From NCBI GenBank assembly GCA_040357565.1, contig JBDODJ010000021.1: a stretch of 64,000 nt of DNA. One strand, written 5' to 3'. The notes under the pieces are model-generated. The model had not been told where the DNA came from. It searched no databases and was given only the letters and a program-made list of their open reading frames with translations. Below are positions 11,407 to 22,094 of this stretch, piece by piece. Origin of the DNA: Cercozoa sp. M6MM (lineage: Eukaryota > Endomyxa: Ascetosporea). Made by a program: the position numbers and the translations under genes. Numbering within the stretch: the stretch's first letter is position 1; each line of letters starts with the position of its first letter.

Positions 11407-11907
11407 ATGAGTGCGTTACGTCCCTAGCTTTTTTGTGTGCTGTCATTTTTCGTTCTGTGGGTTTTCTGTGTTGTGTTTGTTTGTGCCGAGATGCGAGTTC
11501 TCCCTGCTTCTGTGCCTGATTGTTTTGTGTGCCGGCAGTGTTTGCGGACGAAGATCAGAACGTTATCAGTACGCAGAAGGTGCACATTCGTGTGCAGAAG
11601 CGAACATCGCGAAAGAGTGTCACGATCGTTGAGGGTCTCGCGAGCGACCTGGACCTCAAGAAGATCCTGCGATTCCTCAAGAAGATCTACTCGACGAACG
11701 GCAACATTGCCACCAACGAGCAGAGCGGTTCGGTGCTCCAGATGCAGGGTGACATGAGGCAGAACGTGCTCGACTTCCTGACGCAGTTTAACATCTGCAA
11801 GCCGGAGGAAGGTGTGTTTGTTTTCACATGCCGCTGTTGCTCCCTCGGTGTTTCTTAGTGTTACGCTGTGTTTGTTCGTGTTTGCAGTCATTGTCCACGG
11901 TTTCTAA
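11407..11907 (+). CDS. SUI1: Translation initiation factor eIF1 (SUI1)
   Basis: Small ribosome-binding factor that controls start-codon choice. The main exon encodes FADEDQNVISTQKVHIRV, KRTSRKSVTIVEGLASDLD, then LKKILRFLKKIYSTNGN, LQMQGDMRQNVLDFL and FNICKPEE. A last exon, after a GTGTGTTTG...TTGCAG intron, adds VIVHGF, the conserved SUI1 ending. The fold-defining block (basic HIR loop, K-x3-F/L-K-K, QGDxRxN, VHGF) is complete. The first exon is uncertain. ATG 11407 (MSAL) can be joined in frame to FADED only with a weak donor (GTCCCT), giving about 103 residues, close to the usual 108-113. A different upstream exon may hold the true start. Confidence 0.88.
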
Positions 11908-12298
11908 GCAGATAGAGTTCTAGCTCTGTTGTACGCTCGCGCCTGAGTGATATTGCATCTTGGCGTGAAACGCACTGCACTGACGTGATTCAAGCCGTCG
12001 ATTTTCACAGCCGTGCGGCAGTTAGTTATCAGTTGTTGGGTCGGGTATGATCCTCGACCGGACGCAAGAAATTAAAATGACTCAGGGGTTCAGTTTGGGA
12101 CCAATTAAGGCGAACGGAAGTGCTGTATGTAGGCTGCCGGTTCCACCCGGCGAGTCTCTACTGTGCTAAATACAGACCGATAGTTCGATATTGTACTGTA
12201 GCAGACGCCAGCGTTTCTCAATAGTGCTCTAGTCTTGGAAAAACGAAGCATGGTGCCGTTGGAGCAGCTGAGCGATCTACCATAAAGAGGCAAACTAA
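11908..12298. other. Intergenic, no gene seen
   Basis: No exon-like frame. Moderately AT-rich. It lies upstream of the orphan coiled-coil gene. Confidence 0.35.
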
Positions 12299-13937
12299 AT
12301 GACTCGGAGGTTCGCACGAGTGGAAGGGAGCTTTAAACTGAGCGCAGGTTTGCAGCCGAAAACGTCCTCAAGCTGCGACGAGTTTGGGCGAAAGCTGGGC
12401 TGTCTTTCTTCAATCGGTGAACAAATTCCGCCAAAACTCCGTACAGCGTACTACAGTGGCAGGGACGGATCACTCAACCCTGCCTTTGGAGCAAGTCTCG
12501 ACGAATTTGACCGCCCGCATCGATACGAAGAGAATGCCGAGCAGGCTCTCAAAAGCGACAGTCACAACCTTCTCATGCCAGAAGCTCGAAGAATCGTGTC
12601 CGCGCACGGTATCGGCGGTCACACGCAGGATATTCATCATAATACCAAACATCGACGGCAGCCTCTTGACGGAAGGTACTCGAGGAGTGGCCAGGTGAAG
12701 ACTATCGATGAACTTGGAGGAGTGGATGCGGTTTTAAAGCCAGAGTTTGCCCATCGCGAAGCGCGAATTGAGCAGCACGAGCCCAACATTTTGCGCTTAG
12801 GGCAACTTGCAACAGACGAACTCGATGCAGACTTGCGGGATTTGGTGACTGGTGGTGAGCGAATTCGCCAACTATCGCGTCACAAGCGAGGGTTTCCAGG
12901 TAGCATGTGTTTCTTGGTGCAGTACACTAATGACACATTTAATCCGCGAGCTGTTTACCATTACAACATTATCGTAGAAAAGAAGTACCAGACCTCAGGA
13001 GAGCCAGTATTTCGGTCCTCAAAGCGGCATCTTCGTTCCGCATGCGAATATCGCAATCAACTGAGGTTTGGTGTCACTGGACTGGTAGCAGACCCGCTCG
13101 ACATGCGAACGAAGAAACAGCGGCGTCACGAAAGCAGAGACAGTTTTCCTCACTTTCTTTCGAGCGACGGTGTCCGAAACACCCTCGAGGGCAAAGGCGA
13201 TGTTGCGGAGTTCGAACGTCCAATTCGCCGACAGCATTACGCTCAGCACATCCAAAACTCACACAATGTCACCGAACTGCTGTGTGAATCCGAAGCTTAT
13301 GGAACTGAACTTCCATGGCACGCAGCACGAGGAATGACGCGAGGCCTCGGTGGGGCGAGCGAACCGTGTTCTTGGTGATTTCGCATCCCTGCCTGCTTCC
13401 ATTCTATTTTCCTGGCAGTCGCAGTATGATACACTGTGCTTGCAGGCGAATATTCGACGAAGAGTTGGCAGAAGAGGTCCAGGCGCAGCGAGAAGCAATC
13501 AAGCGTCGTCGGAAACAACGCGAGTCGGTCCTCACTCACTTGTCGCGTAAGGACGAAATCGCTCCACCTGTCACACCAGACATGTCGCAATCACGGTCGG
13601 TGTCCGAGCATCCGCTTGAGTCTCCTGACAGTCTACGCTCACGATCGCGGATGTCTGGCACATCCGTCGACGAAGAAGTGACGCAGAAGCTTGGCTCTTC
13701 GCCATCCCGGTCGCGTGCATGCAGCAACACTGGACGCCCAGTTTCGCGCCTCTGCACGCGCTCGTTAGCACCTCGCGACACGCCGCTGGCGAGTCGATCC
13801 GAATACGACACAGATGCTTTGGTACGCTTCCATTACAGCATTTGTGGATGGAAGAACACTTGCTCTGACAGGACCAGTCCGCTCGTGATGTCATCAACTA
13901 TCGTGTAAGACGAACTCTATTAATCGCTGCCTCGTAA
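12299..13937 (+). CDS. Orphan basic protein with coiled coil
   Basis: I do not recognise the family. A 360-codon open frame starts at ATG 12299 (MTRRFARVEGSFKL). It is hydrophilic and rich in Arg, His, Glu and Gln. An intron (GTGATTT...TTGCAG, about 13376-13445) joins GASEPCSW to RIFDEELAEEVQAQ, the start of a charged coiled coil ending RKQRESVLTHL. A Ser/Pro/Arg-rich tail follows with many RS and SP pairs (QSRSVSEHPLESPDS), which could be phosphorylated. A second intron (GTACGCTTCC...CTGACAG) leads to DQSARDVINYRVRRTLL and the stop at 13935-13937. It has no signal peptide or membrane segment. Composition suggests a cytoskeletal or ciliary scaffold, but that is only a guess. Its 3' end overlaps a possible minus-strand exon. 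Confidence 0.65.
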
Positions 13938-14130
13938 TATTACTGTATGTCCTGTGGAGAACTGTAGTTCTCTGGCGGTGTCTGCCCTCGGCATCGCGAG
14001 TTTGACAGCGGTGGGCACTTGCGAGGCCAGGAGCTCGAGCAGCACAGGGCGGTTCTCGTATCGTCGGCACAAGGCGAGCTGCAGCGCACACGTTCCATCG
14101 CGAGAATGGCTCGCTCACGCTGGCACAAGT
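13920..14130 (-). pseudogene. Possible exon or remnant with ankyrin-like unit
   Basis: Minus-strand frame from about 14130 to a TAA at 13922-13920. It reads SRDGTCALQLALCRR, then PVLLELLASQVPTAVKLAM, which resembles one ankyrin helix pair, and ends VILRGSD. An in-frame stop lies just upstream, and I could not find convincing exons between 14130 and 14580. It may be the last exon of an unresolved gene, a remnant, or chance. The stop lies inside the last exon of the plus-strand neighbour. Confidence 0.25.
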
Positions 14131-14580
14131 GACACTAATATAGTCGGCTGCTTTGGATAACAGCACGAGAACTCGGCTGCTTTGTTTGCCAAAAGGGCGC
14201 CACTGACCACATTTTGATGTTTATGTTGTGCATTACAACCGGACAAAGCGCTTCTTCTATGATACTCAGTACTATCCGAGTTTACAAACATCATACTTGT
14301 TGTGGAAACGGTTGTACCAATAAGTGACGGTTTTGCATGTTGCATCAACAACGGGCACAATCACTCATTTTTTCTGTTTCCCACTGAGCCAGAGGACAGT
14401 TTCTCTTTTGACTGGGTCACGTGTGTGCACACCACCAGACCGCGGCGCGCTGCAACAGATATTATAGCAGCACGTACTGGTGTTGTACACAGCGAGACTA
14501 CCGTTGGCCTACAGACGAGACCATGTATCTCGGCCATTTCCTTTTTTGTCGCTGTGAGAGTTTCGTTTCTCACCATCTTC

Positions 14581-16187
14581 ATGTACATCTTCGTGTGACA
14601 AGTATGAGTGCTTAACTCTGCAGGGGCGTCTGTGCGAGTGACAACAGCGAGGAAGCGCAGAGAAAGCGCATGTCGAAGCGCATCGATCAGCAAAATGCGC
14701 GCTCTTTTGACCGGTATCAGACAGTATGTGTTAAAAAAAGGGGGAGGGGTCGCCTGCTTGCTCGAGTGGTCACGCTTGGAATGCTTTCGTACAGAGCGCA
14801 GGAGGTGAAGAAGCTGCTGCTGCTGGGTGCTGGTGAGTCCGGCAAGTCCACGCTGTTCAAACAAATGATCCGCTGCTACGGCAAGGGCTTCACCGATGCC
14901 GAGCGCGCGTCCTTCATCACGGTTGTCCACGCCAACACGTTGGTAAATTACAAAGCAATTCTTGTGTCTCTGTCCTCTTGTCTCAGTGTGTACACTTGTG
15001 TTATTGCTTGCACGCAGGGCGCCATGCAGACACTGTGTACGCAGTCGCAGGAGATGCTTGCAGCAGGTGACGCCGACTGCAAGGTCGCCGCAACCGAGTC
15101 CTTTGACGTATCATACGCTCTTTAACGAACTGAACTTTTTAACTTTTTCTGACTGTTGCTACTTTGGTGTGCTCAGAGGATCCAGAAGGCCTCGCCGGAT
15201 GACCCGGTGACTGAGACGCTCGCTTCCGATATCGAGCTCCTGTGGAAGGATGCTGGTAGAATCACTCATACTCACTCTTTGTTGTGTCGCTGTTACCCTG
15301 CGTGGATCTGTAGGTATCCAGCACACGTTTAGCCGACGCACGGAGTTCCAGTTTCCCGATTCGGCGGAGTATTTCTTTGGTCGTGTCAAGGTGCGTTACA
15401 CCCTTTCCGCCCCTTGTTTCTTCACTCTTTGCCCTGTACCCTGAGGTCTTTAGGCCATCTCGGCGGCGGACTTCATGCCGGACGACCAGGACGTGTTGCG
15501 CACGCGTGTGAGAACCACGGGCATTGTGGAGACATCGTTCGCGATCGATGGCAACGAGTTCAAGCTGTTTGACGTCGGCGGCCAGCGCAACGAGCGCAAG
15601 AAGTGGATCCACTGCTTCGAAGGCGTCACGGCGCTCATCTTTGTCGCCGCTATCTCTGAGTACGATCAGGTGGCTTTCCGTCTGTAGCCCCCCCTCCCAT
15701 TTGGAGTCAGCGTGAGTACCTCTGTATTTAGATGCTGTACGAGGATCACACGACGAACCGCATGGACGAGGCGCTGCGCCTGTTTGACGAGATCTGCAAC
15801 CTGAGGTTTCCCGTCTCTTCGTGTTTTGTGTCAGAGGGGTGAACACGGTTAAACCAATCTCTTCGCACAGGTGGTTCCGCGAGACCTCAATGATTCTCTT
15901 TTTGAACAAGCGCGACCTGTTCGAGGAAAAGATCAAGCACGTGCCGTTGACTGTGTGCTTCCGGAACTACCCGAACGGCGACTCGCGCGATCCTGAACTC
16001 GCCTACGCTTTCTTTAAGCAGCAATTCGAGCAGCTCAACCGCAATCAGGAAAAGTACCGAGCGATCTCATATTTTTCGCTTTTGTCGGATCTGATTTCGT
16101 TGTCCTTTTAGCACGGTGTACACGCATATCACGTGCGCCACGGACAAGAACAACATCTTCCACGTGTATGACTGTCTGCCCCCCCCC

Positions 16188-16240
<53 letters not shown>

Positions 16241-16330
16241 CCTCCTTTATCTGCCTTTCGGTGCAGGTTTAACTCGGTGAAAGACATCATTATTACGCGA
16301 TCGTTGCGAGGCATGGGCCTCATGTTGTGA
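14581..16330 (+). CDS. Heterotrimeric G-protein alpha subunit
   Basis: GTP-binding switch downstream of receptors at the plasma membrane. All signature motifs are present: GAGESGKST (P-loop), [11 protein letters not shown] (switch I with catalytic Arg), [12 protein letters not shown] (switch II with catalytic Gln), FLNKRD and TCATD (guanine specificity). The helical domain lies in the exons between P-loop and switch I. The C-terminus is [11 protein letters not shown]. The N-terminus is reconstructed by placing AT at 14581-14582 as exon 1, removing a 41-base intron (14583-14623), and continuing with G at 14624. This gives [16 protein letters not shown], a classic myristoylation/palmitoylation start. 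A later intron holds a C12 plus (CA)n tract. The Cys four from the end that pertussis toxin modifies in G-i proteins is absent. About 355 residues are expected, normal for the family. Confidence 0.94.
16179..16237 (+). repeat. C tract and (CA)n microsatellite in G-alpha intron
   Basis: Twelve C followed by about 23 CA units inside the last intron, which begins GTATGACTG after the FHV codons and ends GTGCAG before NSVKDIII. Confidence 0.95.
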
Positions 16331-16769
16331 GCCACGTTGTGCACACACCCACAAGCACAGCCACATACTCCCACGCTCAGTCGACAGTCGTATCATACCC
16401 GCCTCAGCAGCAGAATTTTTGTCAGTCACACAAACCCGTCTCGTTGTTTCTCTCTCTCTCTCTCTTCGCTTTCTCTGCGCCGACATCGCATGACGTACCG
16501 TGGTGTTCGTGACCTCGTCGCGATCCGGTCGCGTTACTAGCTCCAGATCGCGTTTATGCTTTGCGTTGTCGTGGCGTCATGGTACAGTTGCGTTGTGTTG
16601 CGCTACAAGCAATGAACTGAAAAATCTATCTTATTATCGTGTACTTAAGAAAGCGTTTTCACGATCAGCTAATCGAATTTATACCGCGCCGGCGGCCCAG
16701 CGCACGCATTGCGGGTGCAAGGAAACGAAACCCGAAGCGTCTTCCGGTTCGCCGTACATTCGATTTTTC
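16331..16769. other. Intergenic between convergent genes
   Basis: A short (TC)n run lies at about 16450-16463. No exon-like frame. It holds the 3' ends of G-alpha (plus) and the large unidentified gene (minus). Confidence 0.4.
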
Positions 16770-19700
16770 TTACACGGGCACACTTTTGATGTTCGCGGTC
16801 ACGGGCCCCGGTGAGCTCGAGTGTGGCTCGGGCGCATCATGGTCGTTTTGCATCTGCAGTTCGAAGGTACCAGTCCCTTGAGTGTTGGCGAGGTTGCTAT
16901 GCTGGCTGCTACTGTGACTGGCTGCAGAAGGCGACTGCACGTGCTCGGGCATGAGGGCCGGTTGAGGTTGCGGCACCGGGAACGTGCCCGTCAGTGGGTT
17001 GCCGTATAGGCTGAGGGAGCCGCGACGACGTGTTAGAAGAGGAGGATCTTCGATGTCTTCGTCCGAATCGTCCGAGTGTTCAGCAAACGGCGACTGATGC
17101 GAGAATTCGCGCATTGCTTCGCGGAGTCTGAACAAGAGAATTCCTTAGCTTCTTGGGAAACACTGAAATGAACGGGAAAGGAACCCATCGACGTGGAACT
17201 CGGCGAGTGCAAGATGGAGAGCCGACCAAGAGAACGTGAGCTCCAAGAAGTTCACCTCGTTGGTTCGCCCGGGTGTGATTGTCCTGCTCAAGAGTACTCA
17301 GTTCAGTACAACGCTCGTATCAGTCCGTACTATATCTGATGTACTCGAGCTCAACGAGGACTGGAAGGTACTTGCGTCGACGGAAGCCGAGTCTTCAAGC
17401 ATACCGAAATGTACCATAAGTTGCAAAACATGGCACCAAACTCACTACAGTACCTGAACTTGTGCTTTGCCTTCGTTGCCTTGCCTTTCTGACTCGAGAC
17501 AGCAGGTACAGGAGGTGTGAGACTCAAGGCTTCGTTCTGCAGCTGCGCATAGGCGTCAACGCGGATCTGGAGTCCTTTCGCCATCAAGGCGAGCTGCAGC
17601 AGTTCCTGCTGGTCGCTCTGTCAAAAAGTGCGCACCTTGACTCTATAAGTAACTCGGGCGGTGATACAACACAACTGTGTACCACGACACGTGCGAAAGC
17701 TGCTTTGCACAAACTGTCGCCCGACAGGATTGCTTGCATCGTTCTGGCGGCGGCTTCGGTTTCTGTAATAGCCACGCGCACCTTGAACAACTCTGACGTA
17801 AAACTACTTACTGCAGGCCAGTACTGTACCAGCAAACATCTTGCCAAAGTCGAGTTTCTCCGCTTGCGCACGTGTGCGCCGTCTTGAGTGTTCCAGCAGC
17901 AAAGGTAGCTGAAAGCAATATGTAAGATTCGGCAATATGGACAATAGGTATAAGTAAGTTTAAAACTACGTTGGTTTGCAGCGTCGAGTATGCCGCTTTC
18001 GTGTAATCGGTTAGATAGGCCGTGGTTGCATCTATTTGGTTGACAAAAAGGCAAGCGAAAGACATCAAAGTCTGTTTAAATTTGAAGAGATATGACGGAC
18101 TGAACTCACCGCGAACTTCGCTACTGGCGTCGTGGAGACTTTCCTCAAGCAGCATGACGAAGCCAAAGGTAAGACCTCGCATGCCAGGCGGCATTGCGTC
18201 CCAGGAAGCTGCGATTGCTCGTGCGCCCTCAAGCATGGAGAGGTACACCCTACATACACGCCAGAGTACATTCCGAGGGTAAACAAAGTGAGCGCGGATG
18301 AGACGCACTGGTAATCTGGCACTTCTGCTTCGTCGGCCTCGAGGATAGGCAGCGGGTTGAGGCCACAGTCAGCTCGGAAGTCATTGACACCTGGAGCCAT
18401 AAGTGTTACGATTAAGCAAGCACCCTCCGTATCTTTCAGCTTAGAGCCCAAAATACCTTCAAGCAGATCCTGCAGCATCGCTTGCCGGTGGTTCAGTTTC
18501 GCCGCGCTAGCTTCTCTTGCCATTTGAACTGAAGGCATCACATACAGTCACAAGATGTAAAAAGTTGATTATTAGTAAGTCGAACTCGACAAATACCAAT
18601 GGTGGGTACTTCGGTAAACCAAGAAGCGACAATCTCGTGGAGACTCTCGTGGAACCAGTCCCTGGTTAAACCAACATTAAACTAACTAATCCTGCAAATA
18701 AAGGTTCGTGTACATGTGCATCGACATCACACGCGACACGAGACTGCGCCAGTTCGCATCAGAGGCGTACATCGATCGCCAGTCGGAGATCAGCGTCGCT
18801 GCAGGTGCAAGCAGGTCGCTGTCTGTCAGCAGCGCCGGGGATCCGTTGATGATTGAACGCAACTGCGAGATCTGGTGCTTCAGGATCACTGCACAGTAAG
18901 CGATCGCGGAGGGAGTCCAAACTTTATAGAAATCAAGCTGGGTAAAATACTGCTGCGCAGGAGGTGAATTGGCTTTTCGGTGAGCGTTAAAATGGAGAGT
19001 TCGAACTCGAACTGCCCACTCCGACCTGCTTGCTTCACCAGCGCCTCTCGCAGTACCCTGTGCTTAGTAAGTTTAAACACGTTCTTGCAGTTCTCTGAAA
19101 GAGAAAACAGTCAACTGTAAACTTACCGAATCACTTTCTCGGCATCAGCAAAGACCGTGAAAGGAGACAGCTCGTACTCCGAGTCCAACATGAACTTGGC
19201 AATCTCTCGCACCGACGTACGCATCATTTGCGCTCGAACCAGCAACGACTAACAGCAAAGCAGGCATGTGTTTTTTCTTCGCCAAATACACAAAACAAAG
19301 TGAATAACTGAAGCATACAACATGAAGAAGAAAGGCGCGCAATCTCGCAGCTGCGACAAGTCGCAACTCGCTGTTTGTGACGGCAAAGTCGTTGATCGAG
19401 TTGGTTCGAGTTAAAGCCAGAGCGTCGCAGACATCAGAAGACAAGAGAATTGCATCAAAGACGAACAGTCGGGCCAATGAAATAGCAGTGTCTGCGTTCT
19501 GCACACAACGTAAATCATGGACAGTAGAACTCGGCAACAGTAGAGAACTAAACTGCACTCAGCTGTACCTCGATCACTTTGACCTTGTGCATCTTGTCGC
19601 TGTTGCTCTTGCTGCTGCTGGAACGGGTGGAGCCGATACTCGTCGTGGTGGTGCGCACCGTCGAGGCAGTGTCGACCGTGCTGATTGCGGAAGAGTGACC

Positions 19701-19907
19701 CGTGCGAGCCCAGACGTCGTGCAGCACGCCAAAAACTTTGTTCACAACGATGCTCTGCATGCTTGCAACATCAGTGCGAACTTGCGCAACTTCGGGGAAC
19801 GCATGGTTGAGCCATTCACTTCCAGTGCCTTGCCAGGCAGCTTGAAGTGTAGCTGGCGACAGGAACTTTGCGAAGTGCGCTTGGAATTCGGTGAGGTCTT
19901 GCTGCAT
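16770..19907 (-). CDS. Large unidentified helical protein
   Basis: A multi-exon gene of perhaps 650-700 residues that I cannot name. It begins MQQDLTEFQAHFAKFLSP at ATG 19907, followed by a Ser/Thr-rich linker. Further exons give NADTAISLARLFVFDAI, VRAQMMRTSVREIAKFML, SELSPFTVFADAEKVIR-like helices, DWFHESLHEIVASWF, MLQDLLEGILGSKLKD, VYLSMLEGARAIAASW, GLTFGFVMLLEESLHD, then DQQELLQLALMAKGLQIRV. It ends with an acidic, Ser/Pro-rich tail (HSDDSDEDIEDPPLL) to the stop at 16770. Frames join cleanly across introns of about 45-70 bases, one with a clear CTTACTAAG branch-point-like sequence before its AG. Composition is all-helical and lacks membrane segments or catalytic motifs, suggesting a trafficking or scaffold subunit. 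That function is inference only. Confidence 0.65.
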
Positions 19908-20772
19908 ACATTGTTTCGTCTCGTCAGTTAGATTCTGGGTTCACCGGCACTCGCAAAAAAGTTGTTTACTTGTTACCTGAGGCGTCGCGTCCGGTTGGCT
20001 TGAAAGGACCCGCGAAGCAGTCACACATGAACATGCAACGAGAAGAACGGCACTCCACATGGCAACACTGTGTCGTACACTACGCTTCCATTCAGTACAT
20101 CTCTTCCTCCGTTTTGCCACTTGCAGCGCAACTGCCGAAAATCCGAAGTCCGGCCTGCAGCTGCCGAATTTTACGGACGAGTCGCAACTTCCAGGTTCTT
20201 ATGGCTGTTTTGGTGCGATTCGAACTTTGCTAGGTTGTAGTGCCCAAACAATTTCAAGCGAAAGCAGTCGGAGATACATGGCTCCCGCGCGGGAGTCTCC
20301 AGTCTGCATAGTGGCAGCATACTGTAGTGCATGAATGCCGGCGTCACTCACTGTTATATATAAATGTCGTAATGGCCGGGATCCAGACAAATTCGACGAA
20401 CTGAAGATACCGCACGGTAACCTAACCGTAACTGACAGCCGAGTTGAGGAATATTGGTGCGTATCTAACATTTTTGGCTCAGTTTCTGCAGGGCACTGAT
20501 CCGCCATTAACCCGAGTGGATGGGAGCTACCGTACCGGACGGTACAACGTATGTTATTATTAAATTTAAATGCAACACTGGTACGGTACTTGCGCTGGTG
20601 CTCGTCGCGTGCTAGCGACGCTAGTGGTCAAAGTTTCGGTTGCATAGCGCGGCACCACGCACACAGAGCGGCCGAATCCGATTGAGTGCGACACGGACAC
20701 AGAAGTTATGTGGTGCCACTGCAAAAGCAGTCCCGTCATCCAAGCAAACAGGCGCCTGGGAACTGGAAGGTT
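19908..20772. other. Intergenic, long, no gene seen
   Basis: This is 865 bases between the start of the large minus-strand gene and the end of Rab1. It contains an exact 14-base palindrome, CTCCCGCGCGGGAG, at 20282-20295 and several GGTACGGTAC-like motifs around 20530-20590. I see no supported exon or RNA gene. Confidence 0.4.
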
Positions 20773-21791
<1,019 letters not shown>

Positions 21792-22094
21792 TTTGAGAGA
21801 GGAAGTGGCTGCAAGCTAGCAAACACTGTCAGTGGAGCCTCTAGCACAGCGTGGAAACGTCGCAGACTGCACAAAGTAGCCAAGAACGAATAGCCATTTT
21901 TCCGGCGTTGAAGAATCTCAGTCGGATTTTTCGCTTGTCGTTGTTAAAATTTGTTGTGCTTGGCACCAATCGTTGTATATCAAGCTAGGCACACCTTAAC
22001 GCAGGTAGCAATTGCAGAACAGTTTGCAAAGTCTGAAGAAATAATTTTGCATGTTTCAACAATCGCAGATCTCTCTGTTCCGTAGTGTTAGCAC
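21792..22094. promoter_or_regulatory. Divergent promoter, Rab1 and large helical-repeat gene
   Basis: 303 bases between two divergent ATGs. AT-rich toward the plus-strand gene. No element I can name. Confidence 0.4.

Noticed and set aside
14361-14930. 189-codon minus-strand frame opposite the G-alpha P-loop
   Set aside because: It is antisense to unambiguous G-alpha exons, and its remaining part has no coding character.
15262-15936. 224-codon minus-strand frame
   Set aside because: Antisense shadow of G-alpha switch exons.
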